Of a DNA stretch of 14,770 nucleotides, positions 6,885 through 14,660 are shown piece after piece; positions within the stretch are counted from its first letter, which is position 1; each line of letters opens with the position of its first letter. The notes beneath the pieces are model-generated. The model did no database searches. It saw nothing but the letters and a program-made list of their open reading frames with translations, and had not been told where the DNA came from. Source of the DNA: Lentisphaeria bacterium. Lineage in GTDB: Bacteria; Verrucomicrobiota; Lentisphaeria; Victivallales; UBA1829. Where the stretch lies: the NCBI GenBank assembly GCA_017504325.1, contig JAFVRL010000423.1, positions 1 through 14,770 of the forward strand, given 5' to 3'. The translations under genes and the position numbers were made by a program.

Positions 6885-7049
6885 GAGGTAATTTCAAAAG
6901 TCATTCAAAAAAAATCAAAGATGCAGCTGCAAAGAGTTGTGAAAGGTAATTTTCGGCTGCTACCCACTGCGGTAACAGCTGAAAAATGCTCCTTTTGCAA
7001 ATCAAAGCAGATGCGCTTAAAGATTTTTGAGGACTTTTGAAATTACCTC
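6885..7049. ncRNA. 165-base nested inverted-repeat element, possible structured RNA or miniature mobile element
   Basis: The ends GAGGTAATTTCAAAAGTC (6885-6902) and GACTTTTGAAATTACCTC (7032-7049) are perfect 18-base inverted repeats. After a 2x1 internal loop, TCAAAAA (6905-6911) pairs with TTTTTGA (7024-7030), making a stem of about 25 pairs. Inside it, positions 6950-6964 and 6971-6985 form a hairpin of 14 pairs with one C-A mismatch, one G-U pair and a CACTGC loop. GCAAA (6925-6932 region) can pair with TTTGC near 6993-6999. The element begins one base after the isomerase stop codon and ends upstream of the aminotransferase promoter. No clear target-site duplication is visible (TAAT on the left, TGAT on the right). 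The strand of any transcript is unknown, because both strands can fold. Confidence 0.55.
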
Positions 7050-7050
7050 T

Positions 7051-7069
7051 GATGTTAAAAAATAACATC
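7051..7069. repeat. small AT-rich hairpin GATGTTA-AAAAA-TAACATC
   Basis: GATGTTA (7051-7057) and TAACATC (7063-7069) form a perfect seven-pair stem with an AAAAA loop, one base after the large inverted-repeat element. No T run follows on the plus strand, so it is not a good terminator there. Read on the minus strand the loop is TTTTT. It may be an operator or an accessory stem of the element. The rest of 7070-7130 holds only a direct repeat AACAGGT (7083-7089 and 7124-7130). Confidence 0.35.
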
Positions 7070-7132
7070 CTTTGTGAAAAAAAACAGGTATCCGGAAAGA
7101 TTTTTCCTTGTTTTATCTGCCTGAACAGGTTA

Positions 7133-7161
7133 TTTTAGGTATGAAAGTCTTTTTTTATAAT
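7133..7161 (+). promoter_or_regulatory. promoter for the aminotransferase gene
   Basis: A perfect TATAAT (7156-7161) lies behind a T run. The matching -35 position (about 7133-7138, TTTTAG) is poor, so an activator may be needed. Transcription would start near 7168, 35 bases before the ATG at 7203. Confidence 0.45.
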
Positions 7162-7202
7162 AAGAGTAAGACTGTAAACAACCCTAACGAAAGGAAAAAA
7201 TT

Positions 7203-8570
7203 ATGGGAAAGTACAATCCGGCTCCTTATCAGCTTGACCTTACACAGGTCCCCCGTTTTGTTACAAACGAGGTTCCCGGCCCCCGCAGTAAAGAACTCCA
7301 TGCCCGCGCAGAAAAGTATTACCGCGGTCTTTCCGGTCAGGTGAGATTGTTCCCTGTCGCCTTTGAAAAAGGACAGGGCTGCATGATGGAAGACGCCGAT
7401 GGCAATCAGTACATCGACTTTTCCAGCGGTATCTATGTGACCACACTGGGACATTGCCATCCCAAGATCACTGAAGGTGTTGCCAAGTATGCCAACAAGA
7501 TCATGAACTGCCATGACTTCACCACAGAGATCAAGGTGAAACTTCTGGAAAAAATGGCTGCCACTCTCCCCGGCGACCTGAAATGCTTCCAGCTTTACGA
7601 CTGCGGTACTGCCGCTGTGGAAGCCGGTCTGCGTACCTGCCGTGCAGCAACAGGCAAACATGAGTTCCTCTCCTGCTTCATGGACTTCCACGGCAAGAGC
7701 GGTCACTCCATCGGCTGTGCCCGTATGACCAAGTTCAGCGGTCCCACCCGTCCCGCCGGTTTCTACATGGTTCCCCGTCCTGACACCTACCGCCCCTGGT
7801 GGACAAGAGAAGACGGCTCTCTGGATACCGAAAAATATCTGGAATACTATGATACCTTCATCAGAGAATCCACCACCAATCAGATCGCTGCATTCGTTCT
7901 GGAACCCATCCAGGGCTGGGGCGGATCCATCATGCCGCCGGATGATTTCTTCCCCAAATTGAGAAAATTCTGCGATGAACGCAATATCCTGCTTTTCGCC
8001 GACGAAGTTCTCACCAGTATGGGAAGAACCGGTAAGATCCTCTGCTGTGAACACTGGGATGTTCTTCCCGATGTAGTCACACTGGGTAAAGGTTTCGGTA
8101 ACGGTTTCCCTGTGACCTGTATGGCTGTGCGTAAACCCTACGCCGACGCTGTGGACAAAATCAGTGCCTCCACCTCCTACGGGGGAAATCCCATGGCATG
8201 TGCCGCTGCTCTCGCCTGCTTTGAAGTTATTGAAGAAGAAGGTCTGCTGGAACACGCACAGGAACTGGAACAGCTCTTCAAGAACCGTATGAAAGACTGG
8301 ACCACCAAATACCAGATCGTGGGTGACACTCGCTGCAAAGGCTGTCTGCTTGGTATCGAACTTGTGAAAGACAAGAAAGCCAAAACTCCCTTTGATGAAG
8401 CCGGTAAAATGGTCTATCAAAAGGCATTCCGCAAAGGTCTCGCTTGGGTTCCCGCAGGTCACATCCTGCGCATGAGTCCTCCCATTGTGATGCCCAACGA
8501 AGTGGCTCTCAAAGGTATGGACATCATTGAAGAAGCCATTGCAGAAACCGAAAAAGAACTGCTGGGCTGA
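7203..8570 (+). CDS. class III (acetylornithine/4-aminobutyrate-type) PLP aminotransferase
   Basis: The 455-residue cytoplasmic enzyme moves an amino group between an omega-amino or similar donor and a keto acid. Family motifs appear in order: DADGNQYIDFSSGI (64-77), GHCHPKI (83-89), the cofactor-binding CGTAAVEAGL (134-143), LEPIQGWGG (233-241), LLFADEV with Asp267, and TLGKGFGNGFP with the Schiff-base Lys296. SYGGNPMACAAALA (325-338) is also typical. The N terminus is slightly long but canonical. AGGA lies seven bases before the ATG. It has its own promoter and a strong terminator, so it appears to be transcribed alone. All 21 arginine codons are CGT, CGC or AGA, with none of the CGG seen in the neighbouring GH28-like genes, which suggests high expression. 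The exact amino donor cannot be decided. Confidence 0.92.
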   Translation: MGKYNPAPYQLDLTQVPRFVTNEVPGPRSKELHARAEKYYRGLSGQVRLFPVAFEKGQGCMMEDADGNQYIDFSSGIYVTTLGHCHPKITEGVAKYANKIMNCHDFTTEIKVKLLEKMAATLPGDLKCFQLYDCGTAAVEAGLRTCRAATGKHEFLSCFMDFHGKSGHSIGCARMTKFSGPTRPAGFYMVPRPDTYRPWWTREDGSLDTEKYLEYYDTFIRESTTNQIAAFVLEPIQGWGGSIMPPDDFFPKLRKFCDERNILLFADEVLTSMGRTGKILCCEHWDVLPDVVTLGKGFGNGFPVTCMAVRKPYADAVDKISASTSYGGNPMACAAALACFEVIEEEGLLEHAQELEQLFKNRMKDWTTKYQIVGDTRCKGCLLGIELVKDKKAKTPFDEAGKMVYQKAFRKGLAWVPAGHILRMSPPIVMPNEVALKGMDIIEEAIAETEKELLG

Positions 8571-8591
8571 TTCTTTTCATGCTTTTATACG

Positions 8592-8626
8592 AAAGTACGG
8601 GGCGGGGAATTCCCCCCCGTACTTTT
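8592..8626 (+). terminator. Rho-independent terminator after the aminotransferase
   Basis: AAAGTAC (8592-8598) pairs with GTACTTT (8619-8625). The stem continues through GGGGCGGGG and CCCCCCC with one bulged C around an AATT loop. The very stable stem ends in a short TTTT. It lies 21 bases after the aminotransferase stop and separates it from the next operon, although the short T run may allow read-through. Confidence 0.75.
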
Positions 8627-8655
8627 CCGGAAACACACAAGCAAAAGGCAGAAAA

Positions 8656-9426
8656 ATGGTTGAAGTAAAATGGTACGGGATCAATTCTCTTGAGTTCAGA
8701 TATTCCGGAGGATCTTTTATGATCGATCCTTATGTAAGCCGGGACAGGGAGAAACTGATCGTTGCGGAAGAACAGGAAAAATATTTAGCGGACTGCAAAC
8801 CGGATTTTGTTCTTATGACCCATTCCCACTGGGATCACCTGCCGGATATGCTGTACCTTTTTGAAAAGACAGATACAGTGCTTTATGCTTCAAAGACGGC
8901 ATGTAATATCATGCGGGCCATGGGCGTAGAGGAAAAGAATCTCCATGAACTTGTTTACGGGGAAGTATTGACCTTTCCCGGCCTTACAGTCACCGCACTG
9001 GAATCCCGGCACATGGGGATCATGCCGGAAGATAATTTTTATGAAAAAATCCCCTCTGACAAAGATTTTACAAAACGGGAAAGCTGGAAATGCGGAGAGG
9101 TTTTCGCATTCAAACTGGAAATGGATGATCTTGTGATCCTCAACGGCGGATCGGCAAATTTGCATATACCATCCATGAAGGGCATTTCCTGCGATTACCT
9201 TATTTACGGGATCAGCCGCTGGAAAGAGGGCTTTCCTCAACTTCTTACAGAAAATCTTTCCTTTAAACGCCTGATCGGCGTCCATCACGATGAATTTACC
9301 CGTCCCCTTTCAGAGTTTTCCTTACGGGACGATATGATACGGTTGAAAGAAGCCATACCGGGACTTCCTGCAACGGAACTATCCCCTCTGCAATGGACTC
9401 TTCTGCCTGAAATTCAAGGAGAATGA
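8656..9426 (+). CDS. metallo-beta-lactamase-fold hydrolase, UlaG-like
   Basis: This 256-residue protein has the metal-binding motif THSHWDH (55-61: His56, His58, Asp60, His61), a further His119 in SRHMG, and the pair His210-His211 in IGVHHDEF. The N-terminal WYGINSLEFRYSGGSFMIDPY pattern is typical of UlaG-like hydrolases, such as lactonases of sugar acids. Where the classic fold has a bridging Asp after a hydrophobic strand, this protein shows ILNGGSAN (161-168), so the second metal site may be altered. AAGG lies seven bases before the ATG at 8656. The frame stays open upstream but would run through the terminator. Its stop overlaps an ATG at 9423, and the ribosome binding site of the next gene lies inside its last codons, so translation is probably coupled. 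The substrate is unknown; a sugar lactone would fit the context. Confidence 0.82.
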   Translation: MVEVKWYGINSLEFRYSGGSFMIDPYVSRDREKLIVAEEQEKYLADCKPDFVLMTHSHWDHLPDMLYLFEKTDTVLYASKTACNIMRAMGVEEKNLHELVYGEVLTFPGLTVTALESRHMGIMPEDNFYEKIPSDKDFTKRESWKCGEVFAFKLEMDDLVILNGGSANLHIPSMKGISCDYLIYGISRWKEGFPQLLTENLSFKRLIGVHHDEFTRPLSEFSLRDDMIRLKEAIPGLPATELSPLQWTLLPEIQGE

Positions 9427-9428
9427 AA

Positions 9429-10727
9429 ATGCACAACGTAAAAGATTTCGGAGCAAAAGGCGATGGTATCACCAAAGATACTGTTGCCATTCAGAAAGCC
9501 ATTGATGCAGGCGGGATCGTCCATTTCCCTCCGGGAGTATATCTTACCGGAACGCTTTTTCTCAAATCCAATGGCGGACTGGATTTGGAGGAGGGGGCGG
9601 TCATTCTGGGAAGTCCCGATAAAGAAGATTACAATAAAGATGATGTGATCCCCCAGAACAGGGTATTTGCAGCGGAACATGTTTCCGGAGCGCATCTTAT
9701 CATTGCCGCAGAACAGCATAATATCGTGCTGCGGGGCGGACGCATTGACGGCAACCGTCAGGCGTTTATGAATAAACCGCATCCTGCAACCGACAGGGTT
9801 TTTGCTTTTCCTGAATGGCGGCCCGGTCAGATGGTCTTTTTCTGCGAATGTGAAAATGTGACCATTACCGATATGGAAATGGTCAATCCCCCTTACTGGA
9901 CACTTTTCCTCCATGGATGTGAATTTGTCACCATCCGGGGACTGCGCAATACCAATGACTTCCGCACCCATAACGGGGACGGTATGGATATTGACTGCTG
10001 CCGCTTTGTCACCATAAGTGATTGCATTATCCATTCTTCCGATGACTCCCTCACCTTGCGGGGCAATGAGTCCCCCCTGAAAAAGAAAAGGTATTGTGAA
10101 TATGTGACCATTACCAACTGTATTCTTTCCACAAGATGCTGTGCCTTCCGTATCGGAGTGGGCAACGGCCTTGTCCGCCGGTGCAATATCAGCAACATTG
10201 TGATCCATGATACCCGTACAGCCTTCTGCTTTGTTTCCCAGTATTCCCCCCAAAGTCCCGGAGTGGGGATCGAGGATATTATGATCGAAAATGTGCGTAT
10301 GGATTGTATCCGGCCCTTCAATATTGCCACAGCCGTAAGGGGAATACAGAAAGAGGAGGCAAAAGCCATCCGCAATGTGGTATTCAACCATGTCCGGGGA
10401 ACGGCAACAAGGGGAAGTCTTGTTATCGGACGAAGCAAAGGCTATGTGGAAAATATCACCTTTTCCGATGTGGTCCTTGATTATGGAAGAGGGGAAAATA
10501 TCGTGGAAAGACCGGAGGATAGTTACGGGGAATTTGTAAGCGGGAATCCCCCCTGTGCCTTCTGGGTGGAAAATGCGGAAAATATCTCTTTCAAAGATGT
10601 GAAAGTAAACTTTCCGGCAGAGGCGGAAGAGTGGAAATATGCCATTTGTGCCGCAAATGCACAAGGGCTTTTCCTGAAAGAAACCACTTCCGTACGACCC
10701 TTCAATATTGAGGGTAAAGAAATTTGA
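9429..10727 (+). CDS. GH28-like (polygalacturonase-family) parallel beta-helix protein, copy 1
   Basis: The 432-residue protein begins with the pectate-lyase/GH28 opening VKDFGAKGDGI and has no signal peptide, so it should act inside the cell on imported oligosaccharides. The catalytic-region motifs are NGDGMD (182-187, Asp184) and SSDDSLTLR (203-211, Asp205-Asp206), which supply the three conserved aspartates. The following segment reads TRCCAFRIGVGNG (235-247), where polygalacturonases have a Gly-His-Gly, and the downstream Arg-Ile-Lys motif is not evident. The substrate therefore probably differs from plain polygalacturonate. GGAG at 9418-9421 favours the ATG at 9429 (seven bases); the ATG at 9423 overlaps the previous stop but is too close. 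It forms a tandem pair with the next gene. Confidence 0.85.
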   Translation: MHNVKDFGAKGDGITKDTVAIQKAIDAGGIVHFPPGVYLTGTLFLKSNGGLDLEEGAVILGSPDKEDYNKDDVIPQNRVFAAEHVSGAHLIIAAEQHNIVLRGGRIDGNRQAFMNKPHPATDRVFAFPEWRPGQMVFFCECENVTITDMEMVNPPYWTLFLHGCEFVTIRGLRNTNDFRTHNGDGMDIDCCRFVTISDCIIHSSDDSLTLRGNESPLKKKRYCEYVTITNCILSTRCCAFRIGVGNGLVRRCNISNIVIHDTRTAFCFVSQYSPQSPGVGIEDIMIENVRMDCIRPFNIATAVRGIQKEEAKAIRNVVFNHVRGTATRGSLVIGRSKGYVENITFSDVVLDYGRGENIVERPEDSYGEFVSGNPPCAFWVENAENISFKDVKVNFPAEAEEWKYAICAANAQGLFLKETTSVRPFNIEGKEI

Positions 10728-10746
10728 AACAAGGAGATTGGTTATT

Positions 10747-12126
10747 ATGGATATTTTTCTGAAAGATCTGGGACTTGTTCCTGACGGGGAAAAAGTACAG
10801 ACTTCCCTCATCCAGAAAGGGATAGATTTATGTGCGTCCTCCGGCGGAGGGACAGTATATATGCCCAGCGGACTTTTTATTTCCGGAACATTATATATGC
10901 GTTCGGATGTATTTCTGCATCTGGAAAGCAATACCACTTTGAAAGCCTCTCCCGACTATGCCGACTACAATGCGGCAGATGCCTGGGTACAGAATGCGGC
11001 ATGTGAACCGGAACACACCACAGGCGGTCACTTTATCGTTTTTCTGGAAGTAAAACACTCCGGTCTGACCGGACACGGTACCATTGACGGAAACGGCATG
11101 AGCTTCCCCTACCGGAGAAATGTGCCGGATTTCAGGGCGGTACATAAAGATTTAAGTATCAAACGCCCTTCCCAGATGGTCTATCTGTGTGAATCGGAAG
11201 ATATCCGGATCAAAGATGTGCGTCTTTTCAACTCTGCCTACTGGAGCTGCCTTGTCCACGGATGCGAAAATGTGATCATAAGCGGATTGCGGATCAAAAA
11301 CAATCCGGAGATCCCCAACAGTGACGGTATTGATATAGATTCCTCCCGCCATGTTATTGTAAGCGATTGCCTTATCGACACGGAAGATGACTGTATCACT
11401 TTCCGCTGTGCCAAAAGACGGCTGAAAAATCAGGATGCCATTCTGGAAGATGTGACTGTCACCAACTGTCAGCTTCGTACCCCCGGATGCAATGCCTTCC
11501 GTATCGGGGTGGGCAATGGCATCATCCGCAACTGTCTGGTATCCAATGTGATCATCCGCGGTTCCTCCAAAGGGGTGTGTCTGGAGGCGCGTTACGCTTT
11601 CAATACAGATGAGGAACCGGGTACTGCCATTGAAAATATCTCTTTCAACAATATTTTCATGGAATCCCGCTGCGGGATCTATATGGGATCTTACTGCATG
11701 GGAGCTTCTTCCTGTATCGCACCTCCTGTCCGCAACATTTCTTTCAGCAATGTTACGGCAAAATGCCGTGTGAACTTTGTGATCCAGAGCAATTACGGGG
11801 CAACAGTGGAAGATATTGTTTTACAGAATTTCAATGTGGAACTTTCCGGCACTCCGAAAATTGCTTTCAGCAGAGGGTATCACGAATGGGAACACGCCAC
11901 CGGAAGAGGGGCATTTCTCATTGCCGGGGCAAAAAATGTTTCCATGCGGGATATCGTTGTAAGGATCCCGGATGAAAAGTATGTGACGGAAGCTGTTGTT
12001 CTTTCCGATGAGGATGGAGAGATCTTTATGGATAATGTGAAAGGGTATAAAGGAGGCGTAAAACTTCCTTTGAGTACCGCTTTTACTGCAGAAGAGATCG
12101 AAAACGGAAAAGTAAGACGCCCGTAA
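10747..12126 (+). CDS. GH28-like (polygalacturonase-family) parallel beta-helix protein, copy 2
   Basis: The 459-residue paralogue of the preceding protein also lacks a signal peptide. Its motifs are NSDGIDID (191-198, Asp193), EDDCITFR (213-220, Asp214-Asp215) and GCNAFRIGVGNG (247-258). It shares QMVYLCES, HGCENV and RIGVGNG with copy 1. The polygalacturonase Gly-His-Gly is again missing and KGVCLEAR stands where Arg-Ile-Lys would be. GGAG lies ten bases before the ATG at 10747, and the gap to copy 1 is 19 bases, so the two are co-transcribed and probably arose by duplication. They could attack different linkages of one oligosaccharide. Confidence 0.85.
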   Translation: MDIFLKDLGLVPDGEKVQTSLIQKGIDLCASSGGGTVYMPSGLFISGTLYMRSDVFLHLESNTTLKASPDYADYNAADAWVQNAACEPEHTTGGHFIVFLEVKHSGLTGHGTIDGNGMSFPYRRNVPDFRAVHKDLSIKRPSQMVYLCESEDIRIKDVRLFNSAYWSCLVHGCENVIISGLRIKNNPEIPNSDGIDIDSSRHVIVSDCLIDTEDDCITFRCAKRRLKNQDAILEDVTVTNCQLRTPGCNAFRIGVGNGIIRNCLVSNVIIRGSSKGVCLEARYAFNTDEEPGTAIENISFNNIFMESRCGIYMGSYCMGASSCIAPPVRNISFSNVTAKCRVNFVIQSNYGATVEDIVLQNFNVELSGTPKIAFSRGYHEWEHATGRGAFLIAGAKNVSMRDIVVRIPDEKYVTEAVVLSDEDGEIFMDNVKGYKGGVKLPLSTAFTAEEIENGKVRRP

Positions 12127-12193
12127 AGAAAAAAGATACGAACTTTTTAAAGTATAAATTGTCAGAATATTTCAGAAAGAGAAAGGAAAAAAG

Positions 12194-13318
12194 ATGACAA
12201 AAGAATATAAGGTAGGGATGATCGGTTTCGGATTCATCGGTAAAGTACACGCTTACGGGCATTTGAATATCCCCATGCACTATGACCAGCAGGATTTCAG
12301 AAGCCGTATCACCCATATCTGTACCGGTCATATCGAAACAGCACAGAAGGGTTGTGCCATGGTGGGTGCGGAACATGCGGTAACCGATTTCCGTGAGATC
12401 ACAGAAAACCCCGATATCGATATTGTGGACATCTGCTCCCCCAATGATAAACATTATGAAGCCATCATGTCCGCTATCGCCCACGGCAAACATATTTACT
12501 GCGACAAACCCCTTACCCAGGAACTTTCCGACGCTCTCGCCATCCGGGAAGCACTGAAAGATTATAAAGGCATAAGCCAGATGACCTTGCAGAACCGTTT
12601 CTTCCCTGCCACCTTGCGGGCAAAACAGCTCATCGAAGAAGGGGCAATAGGCGATATCCTGGAATTCCGCGGTCAGTACCTGCACAGCGGCAGTGCCGAT
12701 CCCAAAGCTCCTTTCAAATGGAAACTTGCCGCAGGGGTGGTCAACGATCTGGGAAGTCATATCCTTGACCTTATGAATATGCTCATCGGGCCTTTTGATT
12801 CACTTTCTGCGGTGACCCATATTGCGTTCCCGGAAAGACCTTCTGCCACAGAACCGGGGAAAATGGTGAAAGTTACTGCCGAAGACAATATGCTTGTTAC
12901 GGTAAAACTTCCCAACGGTGCTTACGGTAATATTTCCGCCTCCAAGATCACCACCGGAGCGGAAGATGAATTTGGTTTCTCCATCCACGGTACCAAAGGA
13001 GCCTTGCGCTGGGATCCCATGAATCTGGATAAACTTTTCTACTATGACTGCTCTGCAAAATCTTCCCCCATCGGCGGTGTGAGAGGCTGGACAGCCATCG
13101 ACTGCGGTCAGAGATATGACAAGCCTGCCGGATTCCCCACACCCAAAGCTCCCATCGGCTGGATGCGCGGTCACATGCACTGTCTTTACACCTTCCTGAA
13201 GAGTGTCCATACCGGACAGCAGCTGGGCCCCTCTCTGGAAGACGGCGTAAAGATGCAGGAGATCCTTGCCAAAGTACAGGAAAGTGCTGCCAATGGCGGT
13301 AAATGGGTGAAGATCTGA
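12194..13318 (+). CDS. Gfo/Idh/MocA-family NAD(P)-dependent oxidoreductase
   Basis: The 374-residue enzyme oxidises or reduces a sugar, inositol or related hydroxyl group. The Rossmann motif is GFGFIGKVHA (11-20). The catalytic Lys105 sits in IYCDKPLTQE (101-110; the usual EKP is DKP). NDLGSHILDL (184-193) supplies the conserved Asp185, His189 and Asp192 of the C-terminal alpha/beta domain. Length is normal and no signal peptide is present. AAAGGA precedes the ATG. A 67-base gap separates it from the second GH28-like gene and contains a short palindrome (ACTTT-TT-AAAGT), but no clear promoter or terminator, so one operon is likely. Context suggests a deoxy-sugar or uronate product of the GH28-like proteins as substrate. 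Confidence 0.9.
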   Translation: MTKEYKVGMIGFGFIGKVHAYGHLNIPMHYDQQDFRSRITHICTGHIETAQKGCAMVGAEHAVTDFREITENPDIDIVDICSPNDKHYEAIMSAIAHGKHIYCDKPLTQELSDALAIREALKDYKGISQMTLQNRFFPATLRAKQLIEEGAIGDILEFRGQYLHSGSADPKAPFKWKLAAGVVNDLGSHILDLMNMLIGPFDSLSAVTHIAFPERPSATEPGKMVKVTAEDNMLVTVKLPNGAYGNISASKITTGAEDEFGFSIHGTKGALRWDPMNLDKLFYYDCSAKSSPIGGVRGWTAIDCGQRYDKPAGFPTPKAPIGWMRGHMHCLYTFLKSVHTGQQLGPSLEDGVKMQEILAKVQESAANGGKWVKI

Positions 13319-13352
13319 AAAAAACACGAACACATTGAAACAGGAATAAGGA

Positions 13353-14618
13353 ATGGCTGAAGAAAAGAGAAAAAAAGAGATCAACTGGAAACAGAATCTC
13401 CTTTTTACATGGATCGCCCAGCTTCTCTGTCTGGCGGGATTCGCTTCTGCATTGCCCTTTATTCCTGTGTTCATGCGGGTGAAACTGGGGATAGAAGATA
13501 CTGCGCTGCGGGGGGTATATGTCTCCATATTCTATTTTGCCAGTATGACAAGTTTCTGCATTTGCACACCTCTGTGGGGGATGCTTTCAGACAGATACGG
13601 CAGAAAGATCATGCTTTTAAGAGCCAATTTCGGCGGCGCACTTCTTATGCCGCTTATGGGATTATCCCCCAATATTGCGATCCTCATTATCCTGCGTTTC
13701 CTTACAAGCTGTTTTTCCGGAACGGTGACGGCGGCACAGACTTTGATCGTTTCCACTACGCCAAAGGAAAAACACGGGTTTGCCCTGGGACTTTTAAGTT
13801 CTGCTGTTGCAAGCGGCAATATGCTCGGTTTTCTTGCCGGAGGAATGATCGTACACTATTTCGGCTATACTGCCGCATTTCTTTTCTGCGGACTTATGTT
13901 TCTTGCCGGGGGATTATTGATCCTTTTCTTTGTGCATGAAGATTTTGTTCCTCCTGAAAAAAATGTTCTCCCTCTTACAGAAAAAAGGGAAAAAAAGCGT
14001 TTCAAACTGCCCCGGTTCGGTTTTTCAACAGCGGCATGGATGACGCTTTCATTGTTCCTTATGATCGCATTTTCCAGAAGGTTTGATGAACCGTATCTTG
14101 CCTTGCAGGTGGAAAGTATCGCCGGAAAAGTCAATACGGAACTGTATGTGAGTTATGTAAGTATTGCAGCGGCGGCAGGCGGGATCATTTCCGGAAGTCT
14201 GATAGGTTATCTTGCCGATAAATTCTCCTCTCTGAAAGTGGCATTGTCCTGTCTTCTGTTCTCCATTGTTTTTGAACTTGGACAGGGATTTGCCCCCAGT
14301 CTTATTATTCTCGGAGTATCCCGTTTTCTCACTGTAACAGCAGTAGGAGGTCTGGAACCGGTATTTCTCAATATGCTTTCCAAAGTCTCCCCGGAAGAGA
14401 AAAGGGGGCAGATCTTCGGGATGGCATCCTCTTTCCGCAGTATAGGAATGATGATTGCCTCCCCCCTTGGCGGAGCGATCATGTATTATATGGGACTCCG
14501 TAATATTTATGTAATGGCAGCGGCAGGATTTCTCCTGACCATTCCTGTATTTCTTTTAAGTTTGAACCTGTGCCGGAATGCACAGAATGCAGTAAGATTG
14601 AAAATACCAACAATATAA
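13353..14618 (+). CDS. major facilitator superfamily transporter (DHA1/MDR-like)
   Basis: The 421-residue inner-membrane protein has about twelve hydrophobic segments split by a charged cytoplasmic loop (about 195-225, rich in Glu and Lys). The loop-2/3 motif A reads GMLSDRYGRK (76-85), with a related GYLADKFSS in the second half. This pattern and the halves resemble drug:H+ antiporter-type transporters, yet the position between carbohydrate enzymes suggests sugar or uronide transport. AGGA lies seven bases before the ATG, and the gap to the oxidoreductase is 34 bases. Direction of transport cannot be read from the sequence. Confidence 0.85.
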   Translation: MAEEKRKKEINWKQNLLFTWIAQLLCLAGFASALPFIPVFMRVKLGIEDTALRGVYVSIFYFASMTSFCICTPLWGMLSDRYGRKIMLLRANFGGALLMPLMGLSPNIAILIILRFLTSCFSGTVTAAQTLIVSTTPKEKHGFALGLLSSAVASGNMLGFLAGGMIVHYFGYTAAFLFCGLMFLAGGLLILFFVHEDFVPPEKNVLPLTEKREKKRFKLPRFGFSTAAWMTLSLFLMIAFSRRFDEPYLALQVESIAGKVNTELYVSYVSIAAAAGGIISGSLIGYLADKFSSLKVALSCLLFSIVFELGQGFAPSLIILGVSRFLTVTAVGGLEPVFLNMLSKVSPEEKRGQIFGMASSFRSIGMMIASPLGGAIMYYMGLRNIYVMAAAGFLLTIPVFLLSLNLCRNAQNAVRLKIPTI

Positions 14619-14660
14619 ACAAACATTTATTCCTTTGAAAAAGGGAGAAAGGACAAAAAA

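Noticed and set aside
6083..6904. 273-codon minus-strand frame over the TIM-barrel gene
   Set aside because: It is a shadow of a gene with intact metal-binding motifs and a good ribosome binding site.
6858..7040. 60-codon plus-strand frame across the inverted-repeat element
   Set aside because: It starts inside the isomerase gene, has no ribosome binding site, and is a basic low-complexity peptide; the DNA structure explains the region better.
7155..8462. 435-codon open frame antisense to the aminotransferase
   Set aside because: It mirrors a gene with complete PLP-enzyme motifs, has no convincing ribosome binding site, and is explained by the biased codon use of the sense gene.
9414..10937. 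507-codon minus-strand frame antisense to the first GH28-like gene
   Set aside because: It has no recognisable domain, is low in complexity, and overlaps a gene with clear motifs and a ribosome binding site.
12127..12193. Possible internal promoter before the oxidoreductase
   Set aside because: Only AT-rich sequence and a short ACTTT-TT-AAAGT palindrome are visible, with no -35/-10 pair at acceptable spacing.
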